Source: a cyanobacterium PCC 7702 (GTDB lineage Bacteria; Cyanobacteriota; Cyanobacteriia; Cyanobacteriales; Nostocaceae). From it: a stretch of 64,000 bases of DNA. Below are positions 47,267 to 56,220 of the stretch, in pieces. The notes beneath the pieces are model-generated. The model ran no database searches, had not been told where the DNA came from, and saw only the letters and a program-made list of their open reading frames with translations. Made by a program: the position numbers and the translations under genes. Every line of letters begins with the position of its first letter. Positions within the stretch are counted from its first letter, which is position 1. The stretch covers positions 2,368,734-2,432,733 of the forward strand of contig KB235926.1 of assembly GCA_000332255.1 (NCBI GenBank). The letters are read 5' to 3'.

Positions 47267-48541
47267 TTACTCGCTCCGTAAAGCGGCGATGGGATCTAAT
47301 TTGGCGGCGTTGCGTGCGGGAATTACCCCAGCTAACAATCCCACCAAAAACGAAAGTCCAAAACCGACAATGATTGACAAGGGAGAAACAACAAAAGGAA
47401 ACTTGAAAATAGCCGCTGCTGCTGCCGCAATGACAATTCCAGTTCCCATACCAATTCCGCCTCCGACAGTAGAAATGACGATCGCTTCGGTTAAAAATTG
47501 GTTCAGGATAGCTGCATAGGTAGCGCCCACAGCTTTGCGAATACCGATTTCTCGCGTGCGCTCGACAACAGAAACTAGCATGATATTCGCAATTCCAATT
47601 CCTCCAACTAATAGTGAAATTCCAGCGATCGCCACCACCATCACCGTAAATAAACCGACAATATTTGTAAAAGTATTAATAATATCAGCTTGGTTAGTAA
47701 TCCGAAAATCATCTTCTTGGGGTGGATAGATATTGTGACGCAGACGTAAAAGATTAGTCACTTGAAACTGAACAGCGTCCAACTGCTGTTGATCGCCTGC
47801 TCTGACTAAAATTCCGTTGACAGAGATCCCTGATAAAGAATTATTTCCCACTAGTCTGGCGGACATGGTAGAAAGAGGAATAAAAACTACATCATCTCGG
47901 TCTATTCCTCCTTGAGAACCCTTAGGTTCCGTAACGCCAATAACTTCATAAGCTTCACCTTGAATGCGAATTTTTTTCCCGAGGGGATCTTCACCGTTGG
48001 TAAATAAAGTAGCTTCCGCCGTCGGCCCGATTACGGCAACTTGCTTGGTAGTATCTAGTTCTTCCTGACTAAAAAATCTTCCCTTATGTATATGAATATC
48101 TCTGACTAAGGGGTAATTCAAATCTGTACCGTAAACTGTTTTTGAGTCGTTTTGCTCTCCATATACAACTTGTGCATTTCGTTGCAGGTAAGCGGAGACA
48201 ATCTGAGCAGAAGGTGCTTGTTGAGCGATCGCCTTAGCATCATCCCAAGTAAGCGTGCTGCTAGAACCAATTCCCTGACGGATATTTCCGCTTCTGGCTG
48301 CACCGGAGAAAACTGAAAGCACATCTGGTCCTAGCGCCTGTATTTGTTGCTCGGTTCCTTTTTGCACCCCTTGACCAACAGAAGTAATAGCAATTACAGA
48401 GGAAATTCCAATAATTACACCCAGCATGGTTAACCCTGTGCGTAATTTGTTACTCCACAGCGCTTCCACAGCCATGGACAAAATTTCTATATAAGAAACC
48501 GTACGGCTACTTTTCTTTTTGCTCTGAAAACCCTTAAACAT
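47267..48541 (-). CDS. ABC transporter permease, MacB/FtsX family
   Basis: A 424-residue permease (ATG 48541, MFKGFQSKKKSSRTVSYIEI). A single TM near the N-terminus (RTGLTMLGVIIGISSVIAITSVG) is followed by a large periplasmic MacB_PCD domain (about 65-285) and three C-terminal TMs (LFTVMVVAIAGISLLVGGIG..., AIVISTVGGGIGMGTGIVIA, LSIIVGFGLSFLVGLLAGVIPA). RTREIGIRKAVGAT before the second C-terminal TM is the FtsX/MacB coupling signature. It lies 22 bp downstream of the membrane fusion protein gene. Confidence 0.93.
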   Translation of the reverse strand: MFKGFQSKKKSSRTVSYIEILSMAVEALWSNKLRTGLTMLGVIIGISSVIAITSVGQGVQKGTEQQIQALGPDVLSVFSGAARSGNIRQGIGSSSTLTWDDAKAIAQQAPSAQIVSAYLQRNAQVVYGEQNDSKTVYGTDLNYPLVRDIHIHKGRFFSQEELDTTKQVAVIGPTAEATLFTNGEDPLGKKIRIQGEAYEVIGVTEPKGSQGGIDRDDVVFIPLSTMSARLVGNNSLSGISVNGILVRAGDQQQLDAVQFQVTNLLRLRHNIYPPQEDDFRITNQADIINTFTNIVGLFTVMVVAIAGISLLVGGIGIANIMLVSVVERTREIGIRKAVGATYAAILNQFLTEAIVISTVGGGIGMGTGIVIAAAAAAIFKFPFVVSPLSIIVGFGLSFLVGLLAGVIPARNAAKLDPIAALRSE

Positions 48542-48563
48542 ACCAGCTGCACTACAACAAATT

Positions 48564-50102
48564 TTACAGAGTTCCGCTGCGACGACCACCGCCTCCCATG
48601 CCAGGAAAAACTCCTCGAGGAGTTGATTGCGGTCGCAACCCTGGTGGAAAGCTGAGCAACACTCTCTCCTTTCCCATCAATCCGGATTTGACTTCTGTAA
48701 AATTATTAACCGTAGCACCAGTTTCAATAGGAGTAAATACAGGTTTGTTATCTGGTCCTGCTACAAATACACCTGCAATTCCTCTTTGCCTGCGCACAAC
48801 TGCTGCTGTTGGTACTACCATTGCATTGTGCAATTGACCAACCTGGAAATCTGCTTCCACATTCATTCCCGAACGCAAGAGTTTTTGGGGGTCAGATACT
48901 ATGGAGATTTTGACTTGAAAACTAGTCACATTTTGCTCTACTGTTGCTTGCGCCGCTATTTGACTGACTTTACCCTCAAAGGTTTTTCCTGGAAAGGCAT
49001 CTGCTTTAATAATTACTTTTTGACCCAAAGGAATTTTCGGGATGTTGGTTTCAGCTAAATTTGCTACAACCTGATTTGTGGAAGCTAAAGACAATATCGA
49101 TGAAGAAGTGGCGGAAGAAACGGAACTACCGGAAGTTGTGGGAGTGACAAAAGCACCTGGATCGGCATACTTTTGAGTAACAACACCATCAAAAGGCGCC
49201 CGAATTACGGTATCGTTGATTTTAGTTTGGATTGTTTGTAGCGCACCCCGAGCCGCAATTACCTGAGCTTTTGCTGCAGCGATGTCTTCTTGGCGCGTTC
49301 CCGCCTTCAAAAGCGCTAAGGCTTGTTGTTTTTGTCTGACCACTGCCCTTAATTGCTCTATGTCTTCCGGTCGCGATCCTGCTTTTTGCAGCGCCAGCGC
49401 TTGTTGAGCTTCATTAACCGCTGCTTGGGCGCTATCCCGATCTGCGCGTGCTTGGTTTAAAGCTTGAAGAGAAATGGCTCCGGAACGGTATAGCTGCTGA
49501 TTGCGACGGAAGTTATCTTCTGCTTTTGTCAGAATGGCTTGAGCACTTTTTAAACGCGCCTGTGCTTGGGCAATATCCTGAGGGCGATTACCTGCTATTG
49601 CTTTTTGCAGATTGGCTTTTGCCTCGTCCAACGCTGCTTGCGCTTGGGCAATATCCTGAGGGCGATTACCTGCTATTGCTTTTTGCAGATTGGCTTGAGC
49701 TTGTGCTAGCTGTCCTTGGGCTTGCAGCAGTTGTCCTTGCAAGTCAGAATCGTCCATTTTCGCAAGCACCTGCCCTTTTTTAACCGTATCTCCTTCTTTG
49801 ACTAACAATTCCTTGAGTACGCCTGATTCTTTAGGGCTAACATTTATTGACCGTTCGGGTTTGACAGTGCCATTAGCTGAAACTATTATCGGTAAACTTC
49901 GCCTTTCTACTGGAACAGTTAAAACTTTTTGTCTTGCTTGTTGAGCAGGAACTATAACTAGTTGGCGATAAACAGCAAAGCCAATTCCACCTAAAAGTAA
50001 AACGGTCAGCAGCCAAGGTACCCAGCTCATCTTACCCTTGTTCTTCTTTGCCTCTGGCAAAAAGTATGAGGAGTCTACGGAACCTGATGTATCTATTTTC
50101 AT
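48564..50102 (-). CDS. Membrane fusion protein (HlyD/MacA/DevB-like) with repeated hairpin
   Basis: The periplasmic adaptor joins the ABC permease to an outer-membrane factor. The 512-residue product starts at 50102, directly behind an AAGGAGA ribosome-binding site. It has a TM (WVPWLLTVLLLGGIGFAVY), a barrel-sandwich half-motif (GVLKELLVKEGDTVKKGQVLAKMDDSD), a long coiled hairpin, then PFDGVVTQKYADPGAFV and the beta-barrel. The hairpin contains two perfect 26-residue copies of a unit beginning LQKAIAGNRPQDIAQAQA, from a 78-bp tandem duplication, plus two degenerate copies (QKAGSRPEDI, LKAGTRQEDI). The first 11 codons of a longer frame are not used. Confidence 0.92.
   Translation of the reverse strand: MKIDTSGSVDSSYFLPEAKKNKGKMSWVPWLLTVLLLGGIGFAVYRQLVIVPAQQARQKVLTVPVERRSLPIIVSANGTVKPERSINVSPKESGVLKELLVKEGDTVKKGQVLAKMDDSDLQGQLLQAQGQLAQAQANLQKAIAGNRPQDIAQAQAALDEAKANLQKAIAGNRPQDIAQAQARLKSAQAILTKAEDNFRRNQQLYRSGAISLQALNQARADRDSAQAAVNEAQQALALQKAGSRPEDIEQLRAVVRQKQQALALLKAGTRQEDIAAAKAQVIAARGALQTIQTKINDTVIRAPFDGVVTQKYADPGAFVTPTTSGSSVSSATSSSILSLASTNQVVANLAETNIPKIPLGQKVIIKADAFPGKTFEGKVSQIAAQATVEQNVTSFQVKISIVSDPQKLLRSGMNVEADFQVGQLHNAMVVPTAAVVRRQRGIAGVFVAGPDNKPVFTPIETGATVNNFTEVKSGLMGKERVLLSFPPGLRPQSTPRGVFPGMGGGGRRSGTL
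49564..49696 (-). repeat. 78-bp tandem duplication inside the membrane fusion protein gene
   Basis: Fifty-five bases at 49564-49618 recur exactly at 49642-49696, a 78-bp period that encodes 26 residues, preserving frame. Perfect identity at the DNA level in a heptad-like helical segment suggests a recent duplication or gene conversion lengthening the adaptor hairpin. Confidence 0.9.
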
Positions 50103-50193
50103 GTCTCCTTCCTTTGTAGATATAACGGTTACCAAGAGGCAGTAATGTCGGAGTTTGAGAACGCTAGGGTTTTGTCACAGATAGAATTTACAG

Positions 50194-50619
50194 TTAGCGC
50201 TTACCTAAATGTCTCTGTTGCAGTTGCTGCTTTTGTTGTGCAGTGAGAAGCTGGGAGAATTCTTGTCGTTGCGAGCGCACAATTTCTCGGATTTTCTGCT
50301 GTTGCTCGGTTGATAAATTCAGTTTTTTAGTTGCTTGTTGTAGATTTTTACCTTGGGCGATCGCCGCCTGGAACTGTTGCTTTTGTAGAGGTGTTAGAAT
50401 AGCTTCAATTTGAGAGCGAGTATGGTTGCGAATTTCCTGAAATTTTGTTTTTTGTTCCTCACTTAGTTGCAAACCAGACCAATTATTTTTTGTACCACCA
50501 TTTTCTGTTTGAATTTGTTTTACAGATGCAGTTGGTGTACGGGAACTTTGACACGCTGTGGTAAATACTGATATTAAAGACAAAAATATAACTATTAATT
50601 CTGTAGATTTGAGTTTCAT
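50194..50619 (-). CDS. CpxP/Spy-like periplasmic lipoprotein
   Basis: A 141-residue exported protein. The N-terminus MKLKSTELIVIFLSLISVFTTAC is a lipoprotein-like signal ending at Cys23, though the lipobox (TTAC) is not ideal. The mature helical part has two LTxxQ motifs (LTPLQKQQF, LTAQQKQQL) plus a third near-copy (LSEEQKTKF), the CpxP/Spy signature of envelope-stress chaperones. It lies 91 bp upstream of the membrane fusion protein gene on the same strand, likely the first gene of that operon, and may sense or buffer substrates of the exporter. Confidence 0.82.
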   Translation of the reverse strand: MKLKSTELIVIFLSLISVFTTACQSSRTPTASVKQIQTENGGTKNNWSGLQLSEEQKTKFQEIRNHTRSQIEAILTPLQKQQFQAAIAQGKNLQQATKKLNLSTEQQQKIREIVRSQRQEFSQLLTAQQKQQLQQRHLGKR

Positions 50620-50962
50620 GAGAACTCCATTAAGTTTGAATATTCACATAGGTGTCTTGCACCCCCATCGTATAATTAGCTCTTAATAATATGGATAGTT
50701 CAAAAGTCCCAAAATGATACATGACCAAAGTCACAAATTGCCTTCAAAATCTCACAAAAGAGAATCTCGAGCGTATCTTTATACCCAGAAGCAAACAATA
50801 AATTGTTAATAGTTAAAAAAGGATGCAATCCCAAATGGGTGTCAGTTAGTTTCCATCAAGCATGTTTTGTCCACATATCAGCTTTATCAATCTCCAAAGA
50901 CTTGCGGCCTTCTTTACAATTTGTTACAAAAAGACAAAGAACTTCTAGAGGCATCAACTCAA
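50620..50962. other. Divergent promoter region between CpxP-like and DUF2993 genes
   Basis: 343 bp. Upstream extension of the DUF2993 frame (from 50867) is in-frame but looks non-homologous. No hairpin or repeat stands out. Confidence 0.4.
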
Positions 50963-51757
50963 ATGTTTGGCGGACTTACAGGTTTAACAGATCCCAAAGG
51001 AAGCGATTGGGGTGAACGAATGCTCAACACCGTTGCAAGCCAAACGATTCGCCATTTATTTACTAAAAGCGAGTCCATAGAAGTCTTTGTCCGCTGCTAT
51101 CCCTCCAGCAAACTTTTGCAAGGAATCATTGACAGTTTCAAAATGAATGGTCGTGGTTTGGTCATTCGCAGAGAATTTGCGGTGGAGGAAATGTCCTTTG
51201 AGACCGATACTGTGGCAATTGATTTTGGCTCTGTTTTAAGTGGGAAGTTGAAATTGAAGCAACCAACACAAGCGATCGCCTATGTCGTCTTGTCAGAAGA
51301 AGGTATCAACCAATCTTTTCAAGCAGAACTAGTAAAAAAGCATTTGGTCAATTTATCCTTACCTGCTCTGACAGCATTATCTGGCGGTAAACCAGTTTCC
51401 TTTACACAAATCCAAGTTCAGCTACTACCCCAAAATCGCCTCAAAATTCTCGCCAAAGCAGACTTAAACACCAGCGAACTTGTACCCTTGAACATGACGG
51501 TGACTGTTGGCGTTGAAAAACGGCGGCGTATTTCTTTTCAAAATCCGGAAGTAGAACTAGAGCAAATTCCACCAACACAGCAGGAAATTTCTAAAACCTT
51601 ATGCTTAGCACTAACAGAAATTTTGGATAACATGGTCGATTTAGACCGTTTTGACCTAGATGGGGTCAAAATGCGACTTAATCGTTTGGAAACTGAAGGA
51701 AAGCGCCTTATTTTTAGCGGTTATGCCGAGATTGAGCGCATTCCTCGGACTGGCTAA
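50963..51757 (+). CDS. DUF2993 domain-containing protein
   Basis: A 264-residue protein from ATG 50963 (MFGGLTGLTDPKGSDWGERML), the start used by cyanobacterial homologues; an upstream ATG adds 32 unrelated residues. DUF2993 covers nearly the whole length (VEVFVRCYPSSKLLQGIIDSFKMNGRGL, VAIDFGSVLSGKL, PVSFTQIQVQLLPQNRLKILAKADL, DLDGVKMRLNRLETEGKRLIFSGYAEI). The family is thought to bind lipids or resemble LmeA-like proteins, but no function is established. No signal peptide is visible. Confidence 0.85.
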   Translation: MFGGLTGLTDPKGSDWGERMLNTVASQTIRHLFTKSESIEVFVRCYPSSKLLQGIIDSFKMNGRGLVIRREFAVEEMSFETDTVAIDFGSVLSGKLKLKQPTQAIAYVVLSEEGINQSFQAELVKKHLVNLSLPALTALSGGKPVSFTQIQVQLLPQNRLKILAKADLNTSELVPLNMTVTVGVEKRRRISFQNPEVELEQIPPTQQEISKTLCLALTEILDNMVDLDRFDLDGVKMRLNRLETEGKRLIFSGYAEIERIPRTG

Positions 51758-51864
51758 TTTGCAAACGAAATAATCGGTCACCTGGAGCCCTATTCTCCTG
51801 TCATGACACAATCACAAATAAGACAGCAGACGACTAAAATGTAACGACAGATAGACTCCATCGC

Positions 51865-52142
51865 ATGGAAGCAATCTTAGAAAAAACAGCAACTACAGTA
51901 CAAATTAACTACAGTCAATTCGTTGGTACAAATTGTTGAGATACATCAACGTAATTTTGAAATAGTCCGGCACAACTTTGATGCAATAATGAATGAGATT
52001 AGCAGATTAAGAACATTTGTTTGGTAGAGAAGAAACTGGAAAATAAGCAAACGCAACAAGTGCGATCGCTTCTAGTAATTCTCGAGGACAATTACAAGAA
52101 AATACAAGAAAATTAGAAACTCTAATCCCAATAATTCCTTAG
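51865..52142 (+). pseudogene. Decayed coiled-coil gene remnant
   Basis: Three short open segments in different frames read like pieces of one coiled-coil protein: 51865-51939 (MEAILEKTATTVQINYSQF), 51929-52027 (QIVEIHQRNFEIVRHNFDAIMNEISRLRTF) and 52062-52142 (AIASSNSRGQLQENTRKLETLIP). VEIHQRNFEIVR with a following helix is typical of small cyanobacterial coiled-coil proteins of unknown function. The frame breaks indicate a dead gene. It fills part of the 625-bp gap at 51758-52382; the rest shows nothing recognisable. Confidence 0.5.
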
Positions 52143-52382
52143 CAGTACAAATTTTCTCAATCATCTCCTATACGTAAAAACACTATTCTCAAACCGGCAG
52201 ATTAGAAATAAAATTTGATAGAACTAGCTCAAGCCACTCTATATGAAATAAGTATTTATTAATGAAAACTCTTGCGTTTTGCCAAGGCTTTCTCAAAGGA
52301 AAGCTAGTACGGGTATTGTTTTAGTAATAATTTAGGTTAATTCTACTCCTATCGTTCAATTTAGCGAGTTGATTTTTAGTTT

Positions 52383-52844
52383 ATGACAGCTCGATTAGTC
52401 CAGCCTTTAGTTGAAGAAATTATACATGACAATCGTCCCTTAGCACTGATTGTTTCTTCCCAATTTCACGAACCGGGTATTCATTTTTTTACACCTACCA
52501 ATTTCTCTCAACAACTTGCCTACATGAATCATCCAGCGGGGAAAATCATCGAACCGCACATTCACAATCTTGTGCGTCGGGAAGTCTTATACACCCAAGA
52601 AGTTCTTTTTATTAAAAAAGGCAAACTACGCGTTGATTTTTATAATAATCAACAAGAATACTTAGAAAGTCGCATTTTAGAGGCGGGGGACATAATTTTG
52701 TTAATAGAATGCGGCCACGGTTTTGAAGTTTTAGAAGATTTAGAAATGATTGAAGTCAAACAAGGACCTTTTGTGGGCGAAAAAGACAAAACACGCTTTG
52801 CGGGAATTACGCAAAAACAGGTAAAGCTTCAAGAGAAAAATTAA
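52383..52844 (+). CDS. Cupin-fold protein, first gene of the glycan cassette
   Basis: A 153-residue beta-rich protein with cupin-like motif spacing: PHIHNLVRREVLYTQEVLFIKKGKLRVDFYNNQ (motif 1, with His pair and Glu) and EAGDIILLIECGHGFEVLEDLEMIEVKQGP (motif 2). The two His plus Glu could bind a metal. Such cupins occur beside DegT aminotransferases in sugar-modification operons, sometimes as nucleotide-sugar isomerases, but a specific activity cannot be read off. The DegT gene starts 4 bp after the stop, so they are surely co-transcribed. Confidence 0.72.
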   Translation: MTARLVQPLVEEIIHDNRPLALIVSSQFHEPGIHFFTPTNFSQQLAYMNHPAGKIIEPHIHNLVRREVLYTQEVLFIKKGKLRVDFYNNQQEYLESRILEAGDIILLIECGHGFEVLEDLEMIEVKQGPFVGEKDKTRFAGITQKQVKLQEKN

Positions 52845-52848
52845 AAAA

Positions 52849-53976
52849 ATGACAGAGCCAATTTTAGTAAACGAACCACTTTTAAATGGCAAAGAAAAAC
52901 AATATCTAAACGAATGCATAGATGATGGTTGGATTTCTTCTGAAGGACCGTTTGTCAAAAGATTTGAAGAGGAATTCGCCACCCGGATGGGGCGTAAGTA
53001 TGGTATAGCCGTTAGTAATGGTTCTGTAGCTTTAGATGCAGCGGTGGTAGCTTTAAAAATAGGTCCAGGGGATGAAGTAATTTTACCAACTTTTACTATT
53101 ATCTCCTGTGCAGCAGCAATTGTCAGAGCAGGAGCAAAACCAGTTGTAGTAGATTGCGATCGCCAAACCTGGAATATGGATGTATCGCAAATTGAAGCGA
53201 AAATTACTCCTAAAACTAAGGCGATTATGGTAGTCCATATTTATGGTTTACCTGTAAATATGGAGCCAGTTTTAAAATTAGCTGATAAATACGGTTTGCA
53301 CGTTATAGAAGATGCTGCTCAAATGCACGGTCAAACATTTCAAGGTAGACCCTGCGGCAGTTTTGGTGATATTAGTACGTTTAGTTTTTACCCTAACAAA
53401 CACATTACCACCGGTGAAGGTGGCATGCTCCTTACCGACGACGAATATTTAGCTCAGCGCTGTCGTTCCTTACGAAATTTATGCTTTCAACCATCACGGC
53501 GCTTTGTCCATGAAGAACTGGGATGGAATTTGAGGATGAGTAATATTCAAGCTGCTTTGGGAGTAGCTCAACTAGAACGTCTAGATGAGTTTATTGCACG
53601 CAAGCGAAGAATGGGAAAACTTTACACGGAACTTTTAAAAGACGTTCCTGGTTTAGAATTACCGGTCCCTTATACAGACTACGCCGAAAATATTTATTGG
53701 GTATATGGCTTGGTTGTCAAAGATGAAGTACCTTGCGATGCTGATGAAATCATGCATCGTTTGAGTTTGAAAAAAATAGGTACTCGTCCATTTTTTTGGC
53801 CTGTGCACCAACAGCCAGTATTCCAAAAAATGGGGTTGTTTGAGGGTGAAAATTATCCGGTTTCCGAGCGAATTGCCAAGCGAGGATTTTATATTCCCAG
53901 CGGTATAGCTTTAACTGATGAACAAATAGAGCGGGTAGCACAAGAAGTTACAGCAGTAATGCAATCATTAACCTGA
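52849..53976 (+). CDS. DegT/DnrJ/EryC1/StrS aminotransferase, perosamine-synthase-like
   Basis: A PLP-dependent sugar aminotransferase acting on a 4-keto nucleotide sugar. The 375-residue protein has VSNGSVALDAAVVALKIGPGDEV, IEDAAQMHGQTFQGRPCGSFG and the internal aldimine lysine K184 in FSFYPNKHITTGEGGM, plus MSNIQAALGVAQLERLDEFI. The pattern is closest to GDP-perosamine synthases (4-amino) rather than 3-aminotransferases. The donor keto-sugar is made elsewhere, since no 4,6-dehydratase is in the window. It is the second gene of a four-gene run. Confidence 0.9.
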   Translation: MTEPILVNEPLLNGKEKQYLNECIDDGWISSEGPFVKRFEEEFATRMGRKYGIAVSNGSVALDAAVVALKIGPGDEVILPTFTIISCAAAIVRAGAKPVVVDCDRQTWNMDVSQIEAKITPKTKAIMVVHIYGLPVNMEPVLKLADKYGLHVIEDAAQMHGQTFQGRPCGSFGDISTFSFYPNKHITTGEGGMLLTDDEYLAQRCRSLRNLCFQPSRRFVHEELGWNLRMSNIQAALGVAQLERLDEFIARKRRMGKLYTELLKDVPGLELPVPYTDYAENIYWVYGLVVKDEVPCDADEIMHRLSLKKIGTRPFFWPVHQQPVFQKMGLFEGENYPVSERIAKRGFYIPSGIALTDEQIERVAQEVTAVMQSLT

Positions 53977-53989
53977 AGAAATAAAATTA

Positions 53990-54781
53990 ATGTGGCGGTT
54001 TAACATGTCAGTATTTGAGAAATACGCCCGCTATTATCATCTTTTATATCGAGATAAGGATTATGCGGGTGAAGTCAAATTTGTTCATCATTTACTACAA
54101 AGCCAAGCACCTACTACGCGATCGCTCCTAGAATTAGGGTGCGGTACCGGTGCGCATGCAGTACTTTTAGCTCGGGAAGGATACGAAGTACACGGTATCG
54201 ATCAAAGCGCGGAAATGTTAGAACAAGCGCAACAACGTATCCTGAATTTATCACCTGCGCATAAATCCAAACTTCAATTTTCTCAGGGAGATATTCGCAC
54301 TGTCAGATTGCAACGGAAATTTGACGCGGTAATCTCTTTATTTCATGTTTTTAGCTATCAAGTTACTAATGAAGATTTACAATCTGCTTTCGCTACTGCT
54401 AAAGCTCATCTTCAACCCGGAGGAATACTAATTTTTGACTGTTGGTACGGTCCTGCTGTCTTAACCGAGCGTCCCACAATTCGAGTTAAGCGTTTAGAAG
54501 ATGAAGACATAATTGTGACTCGGATTGCTCAACCCAAAATGCATGCTAATGACAATGTTGTAGATGTTAATTATCAGGTATTTATTAAGAAAATTGACAC
54601 TAATTGCTTCGAAGAACTTCAAGAAATCCACCGCATGCGATATCTCTTTAAACCAGAAGTCGAATACTTTTTGAGCCAAAATCAAATGATATTGAACCAA
54701 TGGGGGGAATGGATGACTGGTAAGGAACCTGGATTCGATACTTGGAGTGTTTATTTTTTAGCAAGTTTACAAATTGAGTAA
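53990..54781 (+). CDS. SAM-dependent methyltransferase
   Basis: A 263-residue class I methyltransferase. Motif I is LLELGCGTGAHAVLLAREG, with the acidic residue in HGIDQSAEMLEQA; motif post-I is FSQGDIRTVRLQRKFDAVISLFHVFSY; motif III region AHLQPGGILIFDCW. It resembles N-methyltransferases acting on aminodeoxysugars (TylM1/DesVI type), which would fit a partner of the upstream aminotransferase, but that is inference. An ATG five codons in (MSVFEKYARYY) is the alternative start and matches homologues better. It is followed 3 bp later by the GT4 gene. Confidence 0.85.
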   Translation: MWRFNMSVFEKYARYYHLLYRDKDYAGEVKFVHHLLQSQAPTTRSLLELGCGTGAHAVLLAREGYEVHGIDQSAEMLEQAQQRILNLSPAHKSKLQFSQGDIRTVRLQRKFDAVISLFHVFSYQVTNEDLQSAFATAKAHLQPGGILIFDCWYGPAVLTERPTIRVKRLEDEDIIVTRIAQPKMHANDNVVDVNYQVFIKKIDTNCFEELQEIHRMRYLFKPEVEYFLSQNQMILNQWGEWMTGKEPGFDTWSVYFLASLQIE

Positions 54782-54784
54782 TTT

Positions 54785-56035
54785 ATGAAAGTTGGTTTAT
54801 TTCTCAAAAATTATAGACCAGAAATTGGTGGTGGTGCTACTTTTGAAAGCGAAGTACTGCAATCTTTAATACAATACGGTGGCGACTGTCGTCATAACTT
54901 TATCATATTAAGCTGGAGAAAAGAGATAGAACAAGTTTTATCGGGTACGAAAATCCAATTTCTACCTCTGCAACAAAGCTATATACAAAATAATTTTCCC
55001 CAACGCTGGCAAAGAAAATTAGTAATAACCGCAAATAATCTTTGCCAAAAAATTAATTTAAATATTAAATTTCCCGAGAAAAACTTGGTAGAAAAATTAA
55101 TAATTGATAGTGGTATTGAAATTATATGGTATTTGGAGCTTGGTACCTACAATTACCCAACCGTAGAGCTACCATATATCACTACTGTTTGGGATTTAGA
55201 ACATCGCAATCATCCTTATTTTCCAGAAGTAAGTGCAGCAGGAAAGTGGGAGAAGCGAGAAAAATCTTACAGTCACAAAATTCAACGTGCTGCTGTGATT
55301 ATTACCGGTACTCAAGCTGGTAAAGCTGAAATTGAACGGTTCTACCAAGTAGTGCCAAAAAATATTAAAGTATTACCTTATCCAACACCTTCTTTTGCTT
55401 TAAATGCTGAAAATAATCACAGTAAAAATGTTCTATCTAAATTTAATATTTCGCAAAAATATCTATTTTATCCTGCTCAATTTTGGCCTCATAAAAATCA
55501 TGCGGGATTGTTGTTGGCTTTAAAATTATTGCGAGAACAATATGGAATTATTTTTCCAGTTGTCTTTACAGGTGCAGATAAAGGAAATTTAGAATATATC
55601 AAGCAATTAGTAGTAGAATTAAATTTAAATAACCAAGTACATTTTCTTGGTTTTGTATCGCAGTCGGACTTGATTGCATTATATCGTTATGCTTTTGCCT
55701 TAACTTTTGTAACTTTTTTTGGACCTGACAATTTACCTCCTCTAGAAGCATTTGCTTTAGGATGTCCTGTAATTGCGTCAAATGTCGCGGGTGCTCAAGA
55801 ACAACTAAAAGATGCAGCTTTGCTGGTAGATCCTAGAGATGAAAAGCAAATTGCTTTAGCGATCAAATCACTTCACGATTCTCCAAAATTACGTTCTTCA
55901 CTTGTGGAAAAAGGATTAAAACAAGCTCGTCAATGGACGGGTAAAGACTATATTCAACGTATATTAGCAATCCTGGATGAATTAGAATCGATCCGACGCT
56001 GCTGGAATCGGGAAAAACTTTTTTATCAAAAATAG
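54785..56035 (+). CDS. GT4-family glycosyltransferase, end of the glycan cassette
   Basis: A 416-residue GT-B enzyme. Motifs are YFLKNYRPEIGGGATFE-like N-terminal (MKVGLFLKNYRPEIGGGA), WDLEHRNHPYFPEVS, FYPAQFWPHKNHAGLLLAL, VHFLGFVSQSDLIALYRYA and TFFGPDNLPPLEAFALGCPVIAS (the E-x7-E-type site is shifted to PPLEA). The gene is noticeably AT-rich, with many AAT, AAA and TTA codons, unlike most of the window, which suggests acquisition with a surface-polysaccharide locus. It is spaced 3 bp after the methyltransferase. Confidence 0.82.
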   Translation: MKVGLFLKNYRPEIGGGATFESEVLQSLIQYGGDCRHNFIILSWRKEIEQVLSGTKIQFLPLQQSYIQNNFPQRWQRKLVITANNLCQKINLNIKFPEKNLVEKLIIDSGIEIIWYLELGTYNYPTVELPYITTVWDLEHRNHPYFPEVSAAGKWEKREKSYSHKIQRAAVIITGTQAGKAEIERFYQVVPKNIKVLPYPTPSFALNAENNHSKNVLSKFNISQKYLFYPAQFWPHKNHAGLLLALKLLREQYGIIFPVVFTGADKGNLEYIKQLVVELNLNNQVHFLGFVSQSDLIALYRYAFALTFVTFFGPDNLPPLEAFALGCPVIASNVAGAQEQLKDAALLVDPRDEKQIALAIKSLHDSPKLRSSLVEKGLKQARQWTGKDYIQRILAILDELESIRRCWNREKLFYQK

Positions 56036-56220
56036 TAACTAGCGATCGCAATATTTACTCTCAGGTACTATCCCAGCTGGTCTCAACCTAGAGATCAATC
56101 CCGAGAGAGCTTTCAAGGGTGGGGAAGTTTTTACCAACACCTTTTTAAAATTAAATTTTGTTAAGATGAATGCGGTGTGATTTTGCCATTGCAAGCAATT
56201 GCCTACCTTGGAGACGCTAG

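Noticed and set aside
49448-49783. Plus-strand frame with repeated LLLLFADWL segments
   Set aside because: It is the antisense reading of the 78-bp duplication inside the membrane fusion protein gene, so its repeats are a by-product.
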